In this document: positions 44,667-55,919 of the stretch, in pieces
Layout: every line of letters starts with the position of its first letter
How positions within the stretch are numbered: position 1 is the first letter of the stretch
Origin: Neurospora tetraspora
Taxonomy: Eukaryota > Ascomycota > Sordariomycetes > Sordariales > Sordariaceae
Assembly (NCBI RefSeq): GCF_033439725.1
Contig: NW_026944386.1
Coordinates: 4,650,001 to 4,714,000, forward strand
DNA: 64,000 nucleotides
Direction: 5' to 3'
Notes under the pieces: generated by a model
Databases searched by the model: none
The model's input: only the letters and a program-made list of their open reading frames with translations
Told to the model about the DNA's origin: nothing
Translations under genes and position numbers: made by a program

Positions 44667-45655
44667 CCTCGTTCGGGGCATGCGCATGCCTGCATCACGA
44701 TGCGGGCATGCGGCGTATGCGGGCGTATGTAAGACGGACAAGTCGGGACTGAACGTCATTCGCCCTTCGGTAAACGGGTGGCGCGGGTAGTCCCACCGTG
44801 TGCCCTTCCTTTTACGCCAAGAGATTTGGGGCTAGGTTCTTGGCAAAACAGAACATCGAAAGCCTCAAGTCCCTGAAATATCACTTTCCAGGGGGGCGTA
44901 CAGTAGCGTGGAGCAGAATCTAGCGTCCTCCTCGGAAGTATCTCTTGCATGACAATGTTCCGCGCAAAATTGCCCAATGTGGAGCCCACAAGAACTACTT
45001 CCCACTTCCACAACTGCACAAGACTCCGGGGCCTGGCTCTCATGGATCCTGTACCCAAGTCCGAAGGGCGCTCAGTGATGACTGGTTACATACAGTGGTG
45101 GTTCCTCCTTATTTGAAGGGCTTCCTTGATTGTTGCCTTCAGTTCTTCAAGAAGTGCTGGAATTGCAAGGAAGTCATGACCGACTTGCCTGTCGCTGTCA
45201 AACTTTGAGTGTCTGTGGGGCATCGAAGTGCAAAGTGGGAAGAGGAAGGAGCCACTCAACGATATTGACTCCTGGTGAAAGCTGGAAAGGGCTGTTTGGC
45301 CAATGTCCCTTCCCTTTGTTGCCTGCCTACCGGCCGAAGGTGCAGGCAAGTCCGCTTTGTCCAAGTTCCCTCCGTCCCTTTGCCTGAAATCGATTTCTTC
45401 CGTTGGTTGTCAACGCGTAGGTTCCAACCAAACATCCTCCAATTTATGCCCACTCACTTCTGCCTTTCTTTCCAGCGCGCTACAAGCGCTTGCAACCATC
45501 TCTCACCGAACCACTTTCTATCGCCATAATAAATCGCGAGAACACGGTTATCACTGCACGCGACGTCACGACCCATCCGCACATTGTCTTCGATCATCGA
45601 TTGTACTCAATCAATACCTCTATTATCCATCAGCTAGTAGCGATACGTTGGCACA
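44667..45655. other. Region between the Copia nest and zinc-finger gene A
   Basis: About 1 kb of normal composition, starting with a GCATGCGCATGCC-rich patch (44,678-44,725). Before the Copia insertion it would have been continuous with the promoter of small-protein gene A, making a divergent intergenic region of about 1.45 kb. No convincing coding frame is seen. Confidence 0.45.
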
Positions 45656-47318
45656 ATGGCAAACCCACACGACAACACGGAGAATCGGTTCACGGATGCC
45701 CCTGGACAGGAAGCCGGCCAAGAAGAACCTTAGTTGCAGTCTTCTTCTTCTGGATCCCTTGCGCAACCAGATCCTCACCACGGTCTCTCCGAACAGGGCT
45801 CCTCGGAGGGCACCATTTCTGACAGCGAAATTTCCCAGTTGCGAGACTTATCTGCAGGACAGATATCACCATCAGACCAGTACATGTGGGATGTGTTAAT
45901 AAAACAGGGTTTTCGCCCAACCTCTCCAACATCCTCCCCAGGTCCAGCGGCGCAAACCTTTTCGCATGGTGATTCTCCTGACCAGTTCATCTCCGGGTCG
46001 ACAGCCCCACACTACCAAACTGTGCTGGAAGTGCGTCAGTTAGAACGTCCCGGTGCAAGCCAAGTTTTAGTGGAGCATATCCTCTTGGGTGACTATCCAT
46101 CGAACACCGTCACCTCAGAGTTGCCAGGTACTCTCGATGAGCATGTGGTAGAAGAGCTTCGTGGTACTTCTCAATATCCATCGGCGCCATCATGGGATAA
46201 TCCAGCCTCAGCCCTTTCAAACGGCAACCCGACGACAGCCATCTTCCCACCCGCACAACCAGAAGGTGTAGAGGACCCTGCAACAAAATCAAGGACAAAG
46301 GAAACGCCCTCAGTCACCGTTGTTCATATATCGCCACCTAAGCTCAGTCAATCAGAGGCGCCGATATCGTCCAGCAAGCCGCTGCAACTCGACGCTCGAG
46401 AGTCTTCCGTCGTGGCTGAGAGAGAATGCCGCTATTGTCTCCGAAAAAACCGAGGAGGCACACTCTACAGCGAGGCTGCCTTGAGGTGAGTAGAAATTGC
46501 TCGGAAATGGGGCGTCAACACGATAACAGAGGGCGGCCAAGAAAAGAAACGAAAACAACTGGTCATTGAGACGTGTAACCAAGAGCTAATAACCGGCATG
46601 TTACAGGGATCACATAAGTATAAATCATCGCTTTTCTTGCCTTGAAGGCTGCGAAGACCTTGATTTTTCTTCAGCAGAACATCGCCGGCGACATCATAGG
46701 ACCCACAATCACGATGAAGGGTCGACGTCGCGACTGTACAAGTGTGGTCGATGCGGCTATACTACGGACCGCCGCTCTCACCATCTAGACCACATCCGCA
46801 AAAAAATACCGTGCCCGGAAAAAAATCAGCCAACGATGTACGAGTGCAGATACCACGGCCCGACGAGTCTCGATAGAGAAGAACATCTCTCCCATATCGA
46901 GAACGATATAGCGTCAACGGGACTGTTCAAGTGTGGTCGATGCGGCCATGCTACGAACCACCGCGGTAACCACCTACAGCATCTCCGCAGCAAACACCCG
47001 TGCCCGGAAATAGAGGAGCCAACGATGTACGAGTGCAGATACCACGGCCGGACGAGTCTCGATAGGGAAGAACATCTCTCCCATCTCGAGAACGATATAG
47101 CGTCAACGGAACTGTTCAAGTGTGGTCGATGCGGCCATACTACTAACCACCGCGGTAACCACCTAGAGCATCTCCGCATCAAACGCCCGTGCCCGGAAAT
47201 GGAGAAGCCAACGATGTACGAGTGCAAATACCACGGCCCGACGAGTCTTGATAGGGAAGAACATATTACCCATTTAAAGGACTCTTCTTCACACCGGCAG
47301 GTATATGATGATAAATAG
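45656..47318 (+). pseudogene. C2H2 zinc-finger gene A with tandem finger units and an early in-frame stop
   Basis: Exons 45,656-46,485 and 46,607-47,318, with a 121-base intron, are in phase for 514 codons from the ATG. Codon 26 (45,731-45,733), however, is TAG where CAG would keep the frame. A CpA-to-TpA change, the RIP signature, would explain it. After a Ser/Pro-rich region of about 230 residues come a finger CRYC...DHISINH split by the phase-2 intron, a second finger (FSCLEGCEDL...HRRRHHRTH), and three tandem units of 63 residues. Each unit has KCGRCG...HLxHLRxK and YECRYHGPTSLDREEHLSH. The partner at 50,420 has the same layout. The product would be a nuclear DNA- or RNA-binding protein. 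It may still be translated from an unseen start; otherwise it is a recent pseudogene. Confidence 0.72.
46740..47275 (+). repeat. Three tandem 189-base zinc-finger-coding units
   Basis: Units start at 46,740, 46,929 and 47,118 with exact 189-base spacing, and the last is incomplete at its end. Each begins AAGTGTGGTCGATGCGG. Units two and three are nearly identical, unit one less so, which suggests a recent duplication. The repeat is in phase with the finger frame. Confidence 0.93.
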
Positions 47319-48044
47319 AGTTGCGTTCGGGACTTGTGTACCCACGGTGGTGCTGTATCGTAGTTGCATAGAGTGAGGGTGAGGGCAAGGTTGTGGTAAA
47401 ACACAACGGAGACGGGAGGATAGGCTGGTACAGTTGTGAGTTGAGCTGGTTTGTGTCCGGGTGCACCGGTAATCCGGTAGTCTCTACGTGTCCGGGCGAG
47501 TCCCGGGCCGAGAGCTTGGAACGGCCTGGAACTGGAGCCGATCGTGTGGGTCACGGCACGGCATGGCCCGGGCTCACTGTGGTTTTTCCCTCAGCTTTTG
47601 ATGCCCAGTTGTTCTTTTGGATTTCTTCCCGCCCTCTTCTCAGCTGATATGGGACTTGGTTCCTCTGCACCTGGGTTCTGTTGGATTTTAGCGATCATTG
47701 TCACTTGTACTCCCTTGGAGAATATTCAGGGCTAGATAGACTGCCCTGGAAATAGCGTTGGTGTTTATTGTTTCAAGATATGCGTTATTCCCAAGACTTG
47801 GTCGTGTTTGGTCGCTTTGTTCTGGTCATGACTAGTGTACGTAGTAGATGAGGAACACAAGCAACAAGACTCAAGAGTACCCTTGTCGACTCCTTTCTTT
47901 AGGTCCAGGCCACACTCTTATTTTTTTCTTGAATATCTTCTGTCTTCATCGTAGTCATTTTCTATCCAAGAAAGGCGCCCTAGCTATCAAGCCTTCGCTC
48001 GCCTTCATCAGCCATGTTTGAGGTGGCTGTAACCATCACCACAG
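47319..48044. other. Convergent spacer between zinc-finger gene A and small-protein gene B
   Basis: About 0.7 kb. It contains the 3' ends of both genes and CCGGG-rich sequence near 47,480-47,580. No gene is seen. Confidence 0.4.
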
Positions 48045-48457
48045 TCAGGTCGATCCAGGACCAGAGTGAGACACCCCATCGATAGCATGCCATGGCCCGT
48101 TGGTAAAAGACTCGGCCTCGAAGCGCTCCATTGGTGTCTTATTTTTTGATGTTGTGTTGCTGCTTCGGCTGTTCGTGGTCTGTCTGTCGACGGCGTGGTA
48201 TGTTCTGCTGGTGTTTGTATCTGTGGAGTAGGTTTGCAGGTTAGTGAATGCCTTTATTGTAAGTGATAGCGTTGCTAACAGTTCAGCACTGTTGCGTTAC
48301 CATTATAGGGCGTCATCTGTTAGTGGTATTAGTGGTGGAAGCGCAAGGGATCGGACGAACCTGGGCCTGTGGGTCTTGAAGTGGAGCCGTGACTGGCTGT
48401 GGTTGACGATGAGTCTTGGCGAACCTCGTTCAAGAGAGTGTCGAGATCGCGCTCCAT
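48045..48457 (-). CDS. Small protein B of a duplicated unknown family
   Basis: There are two exons on the minus strand, 48,457-48,361 and 48,220-48,045. The 140-base phase-1 intron (GTTCGT donor, CACTAACC branch, CCACAG acceptor) gives 90 residues. The N-terminus MERDLDTLLNEVRQDSSS and the later KTPMERFEAESFTNGPW correspond to small protein A (31,219-31,539). The donor GTTCGTC and intron phase are identical in the two genes. Acidic and basic residues dominate both ends. The centre is Ser/Thr/Asn-rich and probably unstructured. There is no signal peptide. The function is unknown. It lies head-to-head with zinc-finger gene B, just as small protein A lies head-to-head with zinc-finger gene A. 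Confidence 0.68.
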
Positions 48458-50419
48458 GGTTGAAGTATCGTTGAAGTCGGTGGTTTAACAAGAGAGGCCG
48501 GGAACTTGAGGAAAGCGACGCTTTTGGGGTTTGGTGTTTTAACTTTGAAGAACCAACGGTGGGTTTTGGGCGACGATGAAGAAGAAGGTAATGATGAAGA
48601 AGGTAATGGTGAGGACGAGGAAGATGAACCGACTGACCTTGACCAACGCAGACGACATGGTTTTATAGACGAATTCCCCGACCACATCGCTCTCAAATTG
48701 AACGTTTGGAAGTCCAGGATAATCGCACTGATTTTGATATGAGTTGGTTGTGCTGTCGCGGGTGGTTAAAAACATCGTTTTGAGAGGGCAAGGAGCGGAT
48801 GTACGCCGCGTACCTCTAGGTGGGCGTCGACCTCAAATTGATCTTGAGTTGAGTTGAATCACCCCTGGAAAGGGGAGCGAAGACAGCTGAGACGGCATTT
48901 TTGGCCTTTGGCTCACCGATAACTTCTTGAGAACGGCTTCGAACTCAGCGAAGAGGAGTTTGGATATGGAAAAGGAACATGGATTGCTGCTCTTTCCATG
49001 GCGATGTCGCTGGGTCAAGAAATCTAGCATAGAATAAGCGATGGTGGTGGTTTGTGGCGTTCGCTGTTCTTGTGGATGTAGGTCGCAAAGCACATCGCAG
49101 GCGAAAGGCGCCACCTGGCTCAACGACATCTATTTGAGGTCGGATTTTCAGCCGCAAAACCCGACCTATCAGACGACGAGCTTTAGGTATCTCTAGGGAA
49201 CGGCGCATCTCTGCTGACAGGTAATCCAGCTCAACAAACTTTCGATGAAGATACTGAATGATAAATTACCCCTGAGTTACTGAACCTCGGGGACGGGAGG
49301 CTCAGGCGCCGTTACTTTGTCAGGTCAGTGAAGGGTCGCCGACCCCCTCACCAATAGCCGGCGGGTGTAAGCATCGGAATATCTCCCTAGTATTCCAATT
49401 TCCGCGTAGCGAGGGATAGTGTCGTAAGGCAACCAGACTGGGGTCCCTCCGTCCTGTATCGTACTGGATGAAAAGCGGGATATGTAACTTACAACTGCCC
49501 TAGATATGTAGTGGGAGGTTATGTGACGACTTGGTGTTTCTGCAGGTTATGTGACGACTTGGTGTTTCTGCAGCTTTGGCGTGGGTACCGGGGAGATACC
49601 CAGCGGCCACAATAAGCTTCAACAGGTCCGCACTGTAGAGGTACAGAGAATGGAGGCGGCTCTGTCGAGGGCACCCAACCACGCTCTTCGTTTTCCAGAC
49701 ACGGTAGGAGGCTTGGGGGAGCGAAGCCAGGTACGTGATGGTAGGGTTGGAAATCATGCTGCTTCAGTATTTCTTGGCTGCATGGCCTCGCTTGTACCCA
49801 CATCGGGTTTAGCACCGGACGGGAGTGGGGCCAGACAAGATAGCTTTGAGGATTCAATTGGACGATGGGACTTGGGCCAGAAACTGGCCTTCAGTCCTCT
49901 CAGCAGCAACTTCCGTCTTGGTGGTTGGGTACTTTGGATGTGTACTCCGTGTCAATATGAAAACGGTTGACAGGGCGTGTGTGAGCCTCCGTTTTTCCGC
50001 GCGGAGTATTGGCAAAAGACGCGAAGCACCGTTCCTTCAAGGATCCGTGCTCACTTTCCATGCACCGTGTAGGAGACGTATCCTTTTTGCAAGTTCTCGA
50101 GTCTGTTGGCCGACCCTGTATTGGACTGTAGTTTCGACCTGCGGCGGTTGGTGCACTGCACTTCTCTTATACTATATAGCATCCGAGCTGCTGGCCATAA
50201 TCCCAAGCATCAAGTTTAACGGCTGGTCTCTTGCACTCGAATCTGAATCAACACGCAACAAAGAATTGATCGGGCTTGAAAGTGTTTCGCATTTTCGCCA
50301 GTACCAAATTCATCGAAAACCCCTTCCATGAGCGGAGATACAATCTTGGTTGGTACGTGAACGCGACCGACAGGAGCACAACCCTAACCCTCGCTTCACA
50401 GTGTCCCGTACTGCCCGAA
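48458..50419. other. Divergent intergenic region between small-protein gene B and zinc-finger gene B
   Basis: About 2 kb. On the minus strand a frame at 48,833-49,129 (98 codons) has protein-like composition but no motif I know. A 28-base perfect tandem duplication lies at 49,517-49,572. No other feature is seen; promoters for both flanking genes must lie here. Confidence 0.4.
49517..49572. repeat. Perfect 28-base tandem duplication
   Basis: GGTTATGTGACGACTTGGTG plus TTTCTGCA occurs twice without a gap (49,517-49,544 and 49,545-49,572). It contains the CRE-like TGTGACG core. Confidence 0.93.
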
Positions 50420-51338
50420 ATGGAGATGTCCGTAACCAATCCTCATGGCCACCCCGAAGTATCTTCTACGACGTTATCGCCAGACTTTAATCTGGACTTT
50501 CTGGGCGATGACTTCGGGACGGATTGGTCACAAGAACACGATGCCAGACCCGAATTACCGCCGCAGCCTACTCCTTTTGGCCTGAGCAATGAAAACCAGC
50601 CAGGCCCCGCTACCGAGGTCGCCGCCGCTTTGCCATGCAGCATTAGTGACCCGACGTCGTCAACTTCAGACAATCTGTATTTGCAGGCTGCAAATCAGGA
50701 TATTACCCAATCTCCGCCGCTATCTCCAATTACCACTGAAACTGGGACGTCTCGGTGCACTTTCTGTCGTCCACAGAAGAACCGTCGGATCGAATTTTCC
50801 AGCGAAGCGGCGTTAAAGTGAGTCTCCGACAACCCCCAAAAACAGACCATCTTGCAATAAAAACCTCGTGCATTCGACATCCGCATTTCCCAAACCGTCA
50901 AATCATATCAAACACACACTAACGACATCGCCTTTGCATCACAGACTGCACATCGAAACCGACCACCAGTTCCAATGCCACAGCTGCCCCAACGTCGGAT
51001 TTAAACACCGATACAGGCTCGCCAATCACTACAAAACTCAGAAACACCGGCCCAAGACCCCTGGTCGTCCGTCTGATCCATGCTACAGGTGTGGCAGATG
51101 CGGCCAATTCTGCTCACATCGGGGAAACCATATCCGCCACATACAGACCTGCAAAGGGGGGAAATTGGATCAACCAATGAGTTATGAGTGCGATGATCAC
51201 GGTGCGACCAGCGTTGATAGGAACGATCATGTCGCTCATTTGAATCGTTGCAAAAAGAAGGGACAGAAGAACAGTCACGCCGGGCGAGAAACCGGCAGCA
51301 GTTCTGGGAGCGGGTCCCCTTCCAGCACCGGGTCGTAG
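50420..51338 (+). CDS. C2H2 zinc-finger protein B
   Basis: Exons 50,420-50,817 and 50,945-51,338, with a 127-base phase-2 intron, give 263 residues. A Ser/Pro/Asp-rich region of about 110 residues is followed by a finger CTFCRPQKNRR...LKLHIETDH that the intron splits, just as in zinc-finger gene A. Then come CHSCPNVGFKHRYRLANHYKTQ, CGRCGQFCSHRGNHIRHIQTC and YECDDHGATSVDRNDHVAH. Only one copy of the CGRCG/YEC unit is present, against three in gene A. A Ser/Gly-rich tail ends the protein. The acidic N-terminus (PDFNLDFLGDDFGTDW) could be an activation region. It is probably nuclear. The first in-frame ATG after stop-free but ATG-free upstream sequence was taken. Confidence 0.78.
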
Positions 51339-52816
51339 GTGCACCGGTGCACTACAGCAATACCGCACCTCGGCACTCATCAGACTGGTCGGCGGTCCCA
51401 AGGTCCACAGGGACGGCAGCGGGCCGGGGCGAGTGGGGTCCACCCGACCCGACCGGTCCGTAAAGCGGGGCTCCGGGCTCGGGAGGGATGCCGCCATTAC
51501 GTCTGCCCCAGTCACAACCACCACATCCACGCCGTCCAGTCACCACAAATGGCCCAAACGCTCCTATGCTACAAAGCATTTGGAATTCTGCACACTGCCC
51601 GTCTTCACTGATCAGCTTTGTGCAGTCGCCGTCGAGTTTTCATATGACAGCAGCCAGAGTGTCTGCTTGCAGCAGGCGCAAATATCATCAGGCGAACAAC
51701 ACCTTCTTGTCTCCATTTCCTTCTTTTTGTTTTCATTTGAAGATGGAGTGGAAATTTTTTCTGTATTTTATATCTTTCAGCGGGGATTGGCATTCATATT
51801 GCTGCGCTATGGTATCACTTGGCTCACATACTTCCCTATTTTCTGCGTTTTTGTTGCTCGGGTTTCTTTCCGGAAGGTGGATTATGCCATGAGCTTCTGT
51901 TGCCCTTGTCGTCTGTTCCTTTTTGGGTATGTTATCGAAGCTATTCTCACCTCTTGGCATTCCTTGGCGACCTCTCACAGGAGTTGTCCGCCAAAAGCAG
52001 ACATCGGGTAGATCTCTTTTTCTTTTCTTCCTTTTTTTCTCTTTCTTCAAACCTCATCGTGAAATGTACGGGTAGACAAATGGGGTTTATTTGGGGTCTC
52101 GATATTACATTTCCTTCTTCATAAAGCGCTTCAATCCATTTCCAACGCGTGTATGGTCGTTAAACTCGACAATCACAACTCAACCAAAGCAATTTCGACC
52201 TGCGCTTTACATCTGTTACATGGACTGTTTGTCTACGGCATATGAGTTGCTACCGGAACCTTTGCCGTCGACTTGCAAAACCCTCTCAGGCTCCCACATC
52301 ATTGCGACCACGAAGTCAGCATCAACCCCATAAACCAACATTTCTTTCTTCTTGCCATACCGCCTAGTGACATCACACAACCAAGACAGAAAGCTTGTCG
52401 AATCAATACCTACCCATCAGTTACACAGCAGAACAATCTATGAGGGAAACATGTGAAACGGTAGCCGGCAGGGAACGCCAAGCTTGAACTTTGTACCTCC
52501 CCAGCGCTCCTTCCTATTCGGTCTGAGCGCACCAGTCAAAGAGGTTCTCAACTTTTTCCGTTTTCGTCGACTCCCCGCTTTTTTCATTTCGTCTTCATTC
52601 AGCTTCGACCTCAACTCTTGTCCTCTCCACTTCTTCGTTTTCTCCTCCAAAGTTCTACCACCTACCGACGAAGCGCATCCCTTCCTCGATCAACGGGATG
52701 GCCCCAGAGGACTTAGTTTATCATTGTATGCTGTAGCATTCCTCACCATTCTCATATCTTGGATATTTCTTCTGTTCACCCTACGGCACGGTCCCCTCTT
52801 CGCAAATTGCCCCACG
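51339..52816. other. Intergenic region before the MFS gene
   Basis: About 1.5 kb. It contains the 3' UTR of zinc-finger gene B and a CT-rich leader (52,480-52,810) before the transporter start. Open frames here are in more than one phase and carry no recognisable domain. Confidence 0.4.
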
Positions 52817-54572
52817 ATGGCGACCTCTCCAATACCTGAGAAGGTCAAATTAAACGGCCACGAACGACAGAAGACCAATACTAGCACCATAGACCTCCAA
52901 GCCGTCAACCGCACCGCTACTCATGATGGCGAAGAGATTTTGGGCCTACAAGATCTCGATCCAGCTCTCAATAGGAAGATACACTTGGTCAATAATGTGA
53001 GAACTGCATACTTCGTGTGCATCCTCTACGCCCTTGTGCTAACAAGCTCGACTCTCTGCAGGCCATCGACGAGATAGGTTGGACGCCCTACCACACCAAG
53101 CTCTTCTTCCTCAACGGTTTTGGGTGCGTGTACTACCTCCATCCCCGTAACCCATGAACTCACCATCGTGACCAGATACGCCGTCGACTCCCTCGTCCTC
53201 CTCCTCCAAGGCGTCATCGCAGGTCCAGCTTTCCGCGAGTTCGGAGAGAAGGGATATGACAACGCCATGACCATTGCTGGCTATGTCGGCATGCTTATCG
53301 AAGCATTGTTCTGGGGCTTGGGTGCTGACATCATTGGCCGCCGGTTCGCCTTCAACGTCTCCCTCCTGCTGTGCTCCATCTCCGTCATCATCGCTGGGGC
53401 CATGCCGAACTGGCCATCTCTGGGCTTGTGGATCGCGCTTATTGGGTTTGGTGCTGGAGGAAACCTCGTCTTGGATACGACTGTCTTTTTAGAATATCTG
53501 CCCGGGAGCAAGCAATGGGTGCTCACTCTGATGGCTGGGTGGTGGGGATTGGGTCAGGATGTGACTGGGTTTGTCGCATGGGGCTTTCTTGGTGAGCAAT
53601 CCTTTAATATCGGCATTCTGATGGGAGAAAATGACTAACATTGATGTGTTAGTACCCGAGAAATGGAACTGTCCATCGGTCGATGTCTGCACAAAGCAAA
53701 ACAACATGGGGTGGAGATACGTCATGTTCACCAGCGGCGCCCTTGTCTTCATTATGTCCATCCTTCGAGTCACCGTCATTCGACTGAGAGAGACGCCCAA
53801 ATACCTTCTTGCTTTGGGTGAAGATACACAGGTTGTCAATACCTTCCAGTTTCTGGCATCAAAGTACAACCGACACTGCTCTCTGACTGTCGAGAAGCTC
53901 GAGGCATGTGGTGTAGTGATGGGCACCCACAGCAAGAACCGTTATTCCTTCGCAGAGACTGTTGTACATCTTCGGGGACTGTTCTCAACCCCCAAGATAT
54001 CCCTTTCAACTGCACTGATATGGGTGTCATGGGCCATGATGGGCTTAGCTTACCCTCTGTTCTACGTCTTCCTCCCAAGTTATCTCGCCTCCCGCGGAGC
54101 AAACCTGGACGTCTCAACCTTCGAAACCTGGCGCAACTACACTCTCACCAACATCAGTTCAATCTGCGGACCATTGCTCGCTGGTTGGATGTGCAACATA
54201 CCTCTTCTTGGACGTCGATACACGATGCTCATCGGGGCGCTGATGACAGCTGCCTTCTTCTTCGCTTACACATCTGTCCGCACCGGTGCCCAAGACGTCG
54301 GGTTCTCGTGCTCCATTGCCTTCTGCCTGAACATCTACTATGGCACCCTGTATGCCTACACGCCAGAGGTTCTCCCCAGTGCCCATCGAGCGACAGGAAA
54401 CGGAGTCGCAGTGGCTTGCAACCGTGTGATGGGAATTCTCTCGGCTGTTATTGCTACTGTGGCGAACACTTCGACTAGTGCGCCCATCTACATCTGCGGA
54501 GCTTTACTTGTGGCGATGGGGGTTCTGAGTGCTTTCTTTCCGTTTGAGCCGTATGGTCGCAGGAGTTCCTGA
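52817..54572 (+). CDS. MFS transporter (sugar-transporter/SV2-like group)
   Basis: There are four exons: 52,817-52,996, 53,062-53,123, 53,176-53,591 and 53,653-54,572. The three introns are 52-65 bases, and the product has 525 residues. A hydrophilic N-terminus of about 60 residues precedes about 12 membrane segments. The MFS signature between segments two and three is GLGADIIGRRFAF, and a second-half counterpart GRRYTML is present. The central loop holds RLRETPKYLLALGED, typical of the sugar-porter/SV2-related branch that often carries organic acids or aromatic acids in fungi. FFLNGFGYAVDSL spans the second intron. The TPEVLPSAHRATGNG motif near segment ten matches the family. The substrate is unknown. 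It probably lies in the plasma membrane. Confidence 0.9.
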
Positions 54573-54921
54573 AGTCGGGGGGGCTTGTGGCACTTGCCTC
54601 TACAGTCTACAAAAGATCAATCACGGGAATATGCAGGAGAATGTCTGGAACCGACGGATGATTGTATTCCAATGTTCGCTGTCGCTGTGTTTACCCTCCT
54701 ATCCCAAACCAATGCACCGTCACATACAGACGGTAGGACCAAGTTTGAAGTTCCATAAACAGAGTAACAAGTCCGCTAACTTCTTGACTCAGCCTATTCT
54801 AGTCCCTCTCCCGCGCACTCAATACCTTAATCCACAGCATTCTCTGAATGCCCCGTCCGATCATCCCGTTCGTGTACAAAACCCCTGAGTAACGATGGAA
54901 AGAACAGTCGGGTACGTGTAC
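54573..54921. other. Convergent spacer
   Basis: About 350 bases lie between the transporter stop and the 3' region of the minus-strand repeat-rich gene. Nothing is seen. Confidence 0.4.
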
Positions 54922-55919
54922 TCAAAGACCGTGGTGCGGGAACTGCTGCACCCCAAACACGCCCAAACCCTTACTGTAAAGGACCAAACAAAGAACAACC
55001 CCACCCATGATGAGGAAGTAAAACCAAAAGTACCATTTCCTCAACAGCCTCGGCCGACCCCTCGATTTCTCACGCCTCCGGTCCCCGTCTCGTTGCGGGG
55101 CGGGTTTCCCCGCTCGAGATCGATCATCTGGTCTACAGTGTCGTAACTTCTGGCCCTCTCTGCAGGTCTGGTATTGCGATTGTTGCTGGTTGTTGTATCG
55201 TCGCGGAGGTCGATGAGCTCGATCATTAGGTCTACAGTGTCGATGCTTCTGATGCTGGGGCTTCTCGTGCCTCTGGTATTGCGGTTGTTCCTGGTTGTTG
55301 TTGTTGTATCGCCGAGGAGGGCAATGGGAGGCCGAGCCACACCATGGACCGGGCACGGGGGATGTGGTGTGGTTCCCGTATTGCGGTTGCGGCTGGTTGT
55401 CCATGTCGTATCGCCGAGGAGGCGGATGGGAGAAGCCACACCATAGGCTGGGGGCGGGGGATGTGGTGAGGTGTGATCAAAGGTCGCAGCCAAGTCTGTC
55501 TCCAGAAATCGGTCACGCAGGTGGAAGTTGTACGGCGGCGGGCTCACGACGGCGGGGACGACGGCTGGTGCTGGTTCATCGATGTCGGTGTTGGCGGCGT
55601 TGTGGATGTTGTTGTGGACGCTGTCCAGGCCGTAACCGCGGGGTCTGATGCCCGTTACGGCTGTTCCTCCGCCCAAGGGGGAAGTGGTGTTCGGCAGTGC
55701 CGAGTTGGCGCCGGTGTAGCCGAGGCGGGAGCGGGCACGAGCCTGGGCGGTGGGAGGGGGTGTGTAGGCTGGTGCCGGGCGAGATGGTTTTTGCAGAGGA
55801 GCCGCCTCTGGTCGTGCAAGCTCGGTTCCATGTCGGTGCGTTATTTTGTTTTCGTTGCTGCTGGAGGAACTGCTGTCATGGACGCGTGTGGTCCATGGGC
55901 TGATATGACGTCCTATCAT
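54922..55919 (-). CDS. Repeat-rich, low-complexity protein; C-terminal membrane helix only in a shifted frame
   Basis: From the ATG at 55,919 an open frame of 292 codons ends at 55,041. It is rich in Pro, Asn, Arg and Thr, with repeated blocks such as SIDTVDLMIELIDL / SYDTVDQMIDLERG and LLGDTTTTTRNNRNT / LLGDTTWTTSRNRNT. An overlapping frame on the same strand, open to 54,922, ends with a convincing membrane helix (WYFWFYFLIMGGVVLCLVLY). That suggests the true product changes frame near 55,080 through an indel, a sequence error or an intron I could not define. A 5' UTR intron is likely at 55,928-56,052 (GTAAGT donor, GGCTAAAC branch, AACAG acceptor). I do not recognise the family. A single-pass tail-anchored protein is the most likely form. 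Confidence 0.5.
55140..55460. repeat. Degenerate coding minisatellite
   Basis: Imperfect units recur within the repeat-rich gene. They combine a TATTGCGGTTG-type core, GTTGTATCGCCGAGGAGG and CCACACCATGGACC/CCATAGGC. A second repeated block (GATCATNNGGTCTACAGTGTCG) occurs at about 55,122 and 55,222. Spacing varies, so it has changed by unequal exchange. Confidence 0.7.

Noticed and set aside
46740-47275. Regularly spaced repeats considered as a CRISPR-like array
   Set aside because: The units are contiguous 189-base coding repeats in phase with zinc fingers, in a eukaryotic genome, without separate spacers.
51433-52011. 192-codon plus-strand frame with hydrophobic segments
   Set aside because: It overlaps other frames of similar quality, lacks family motifs and a plausible promoter, and lies over the 3' UTR of zinc-finger gene B.
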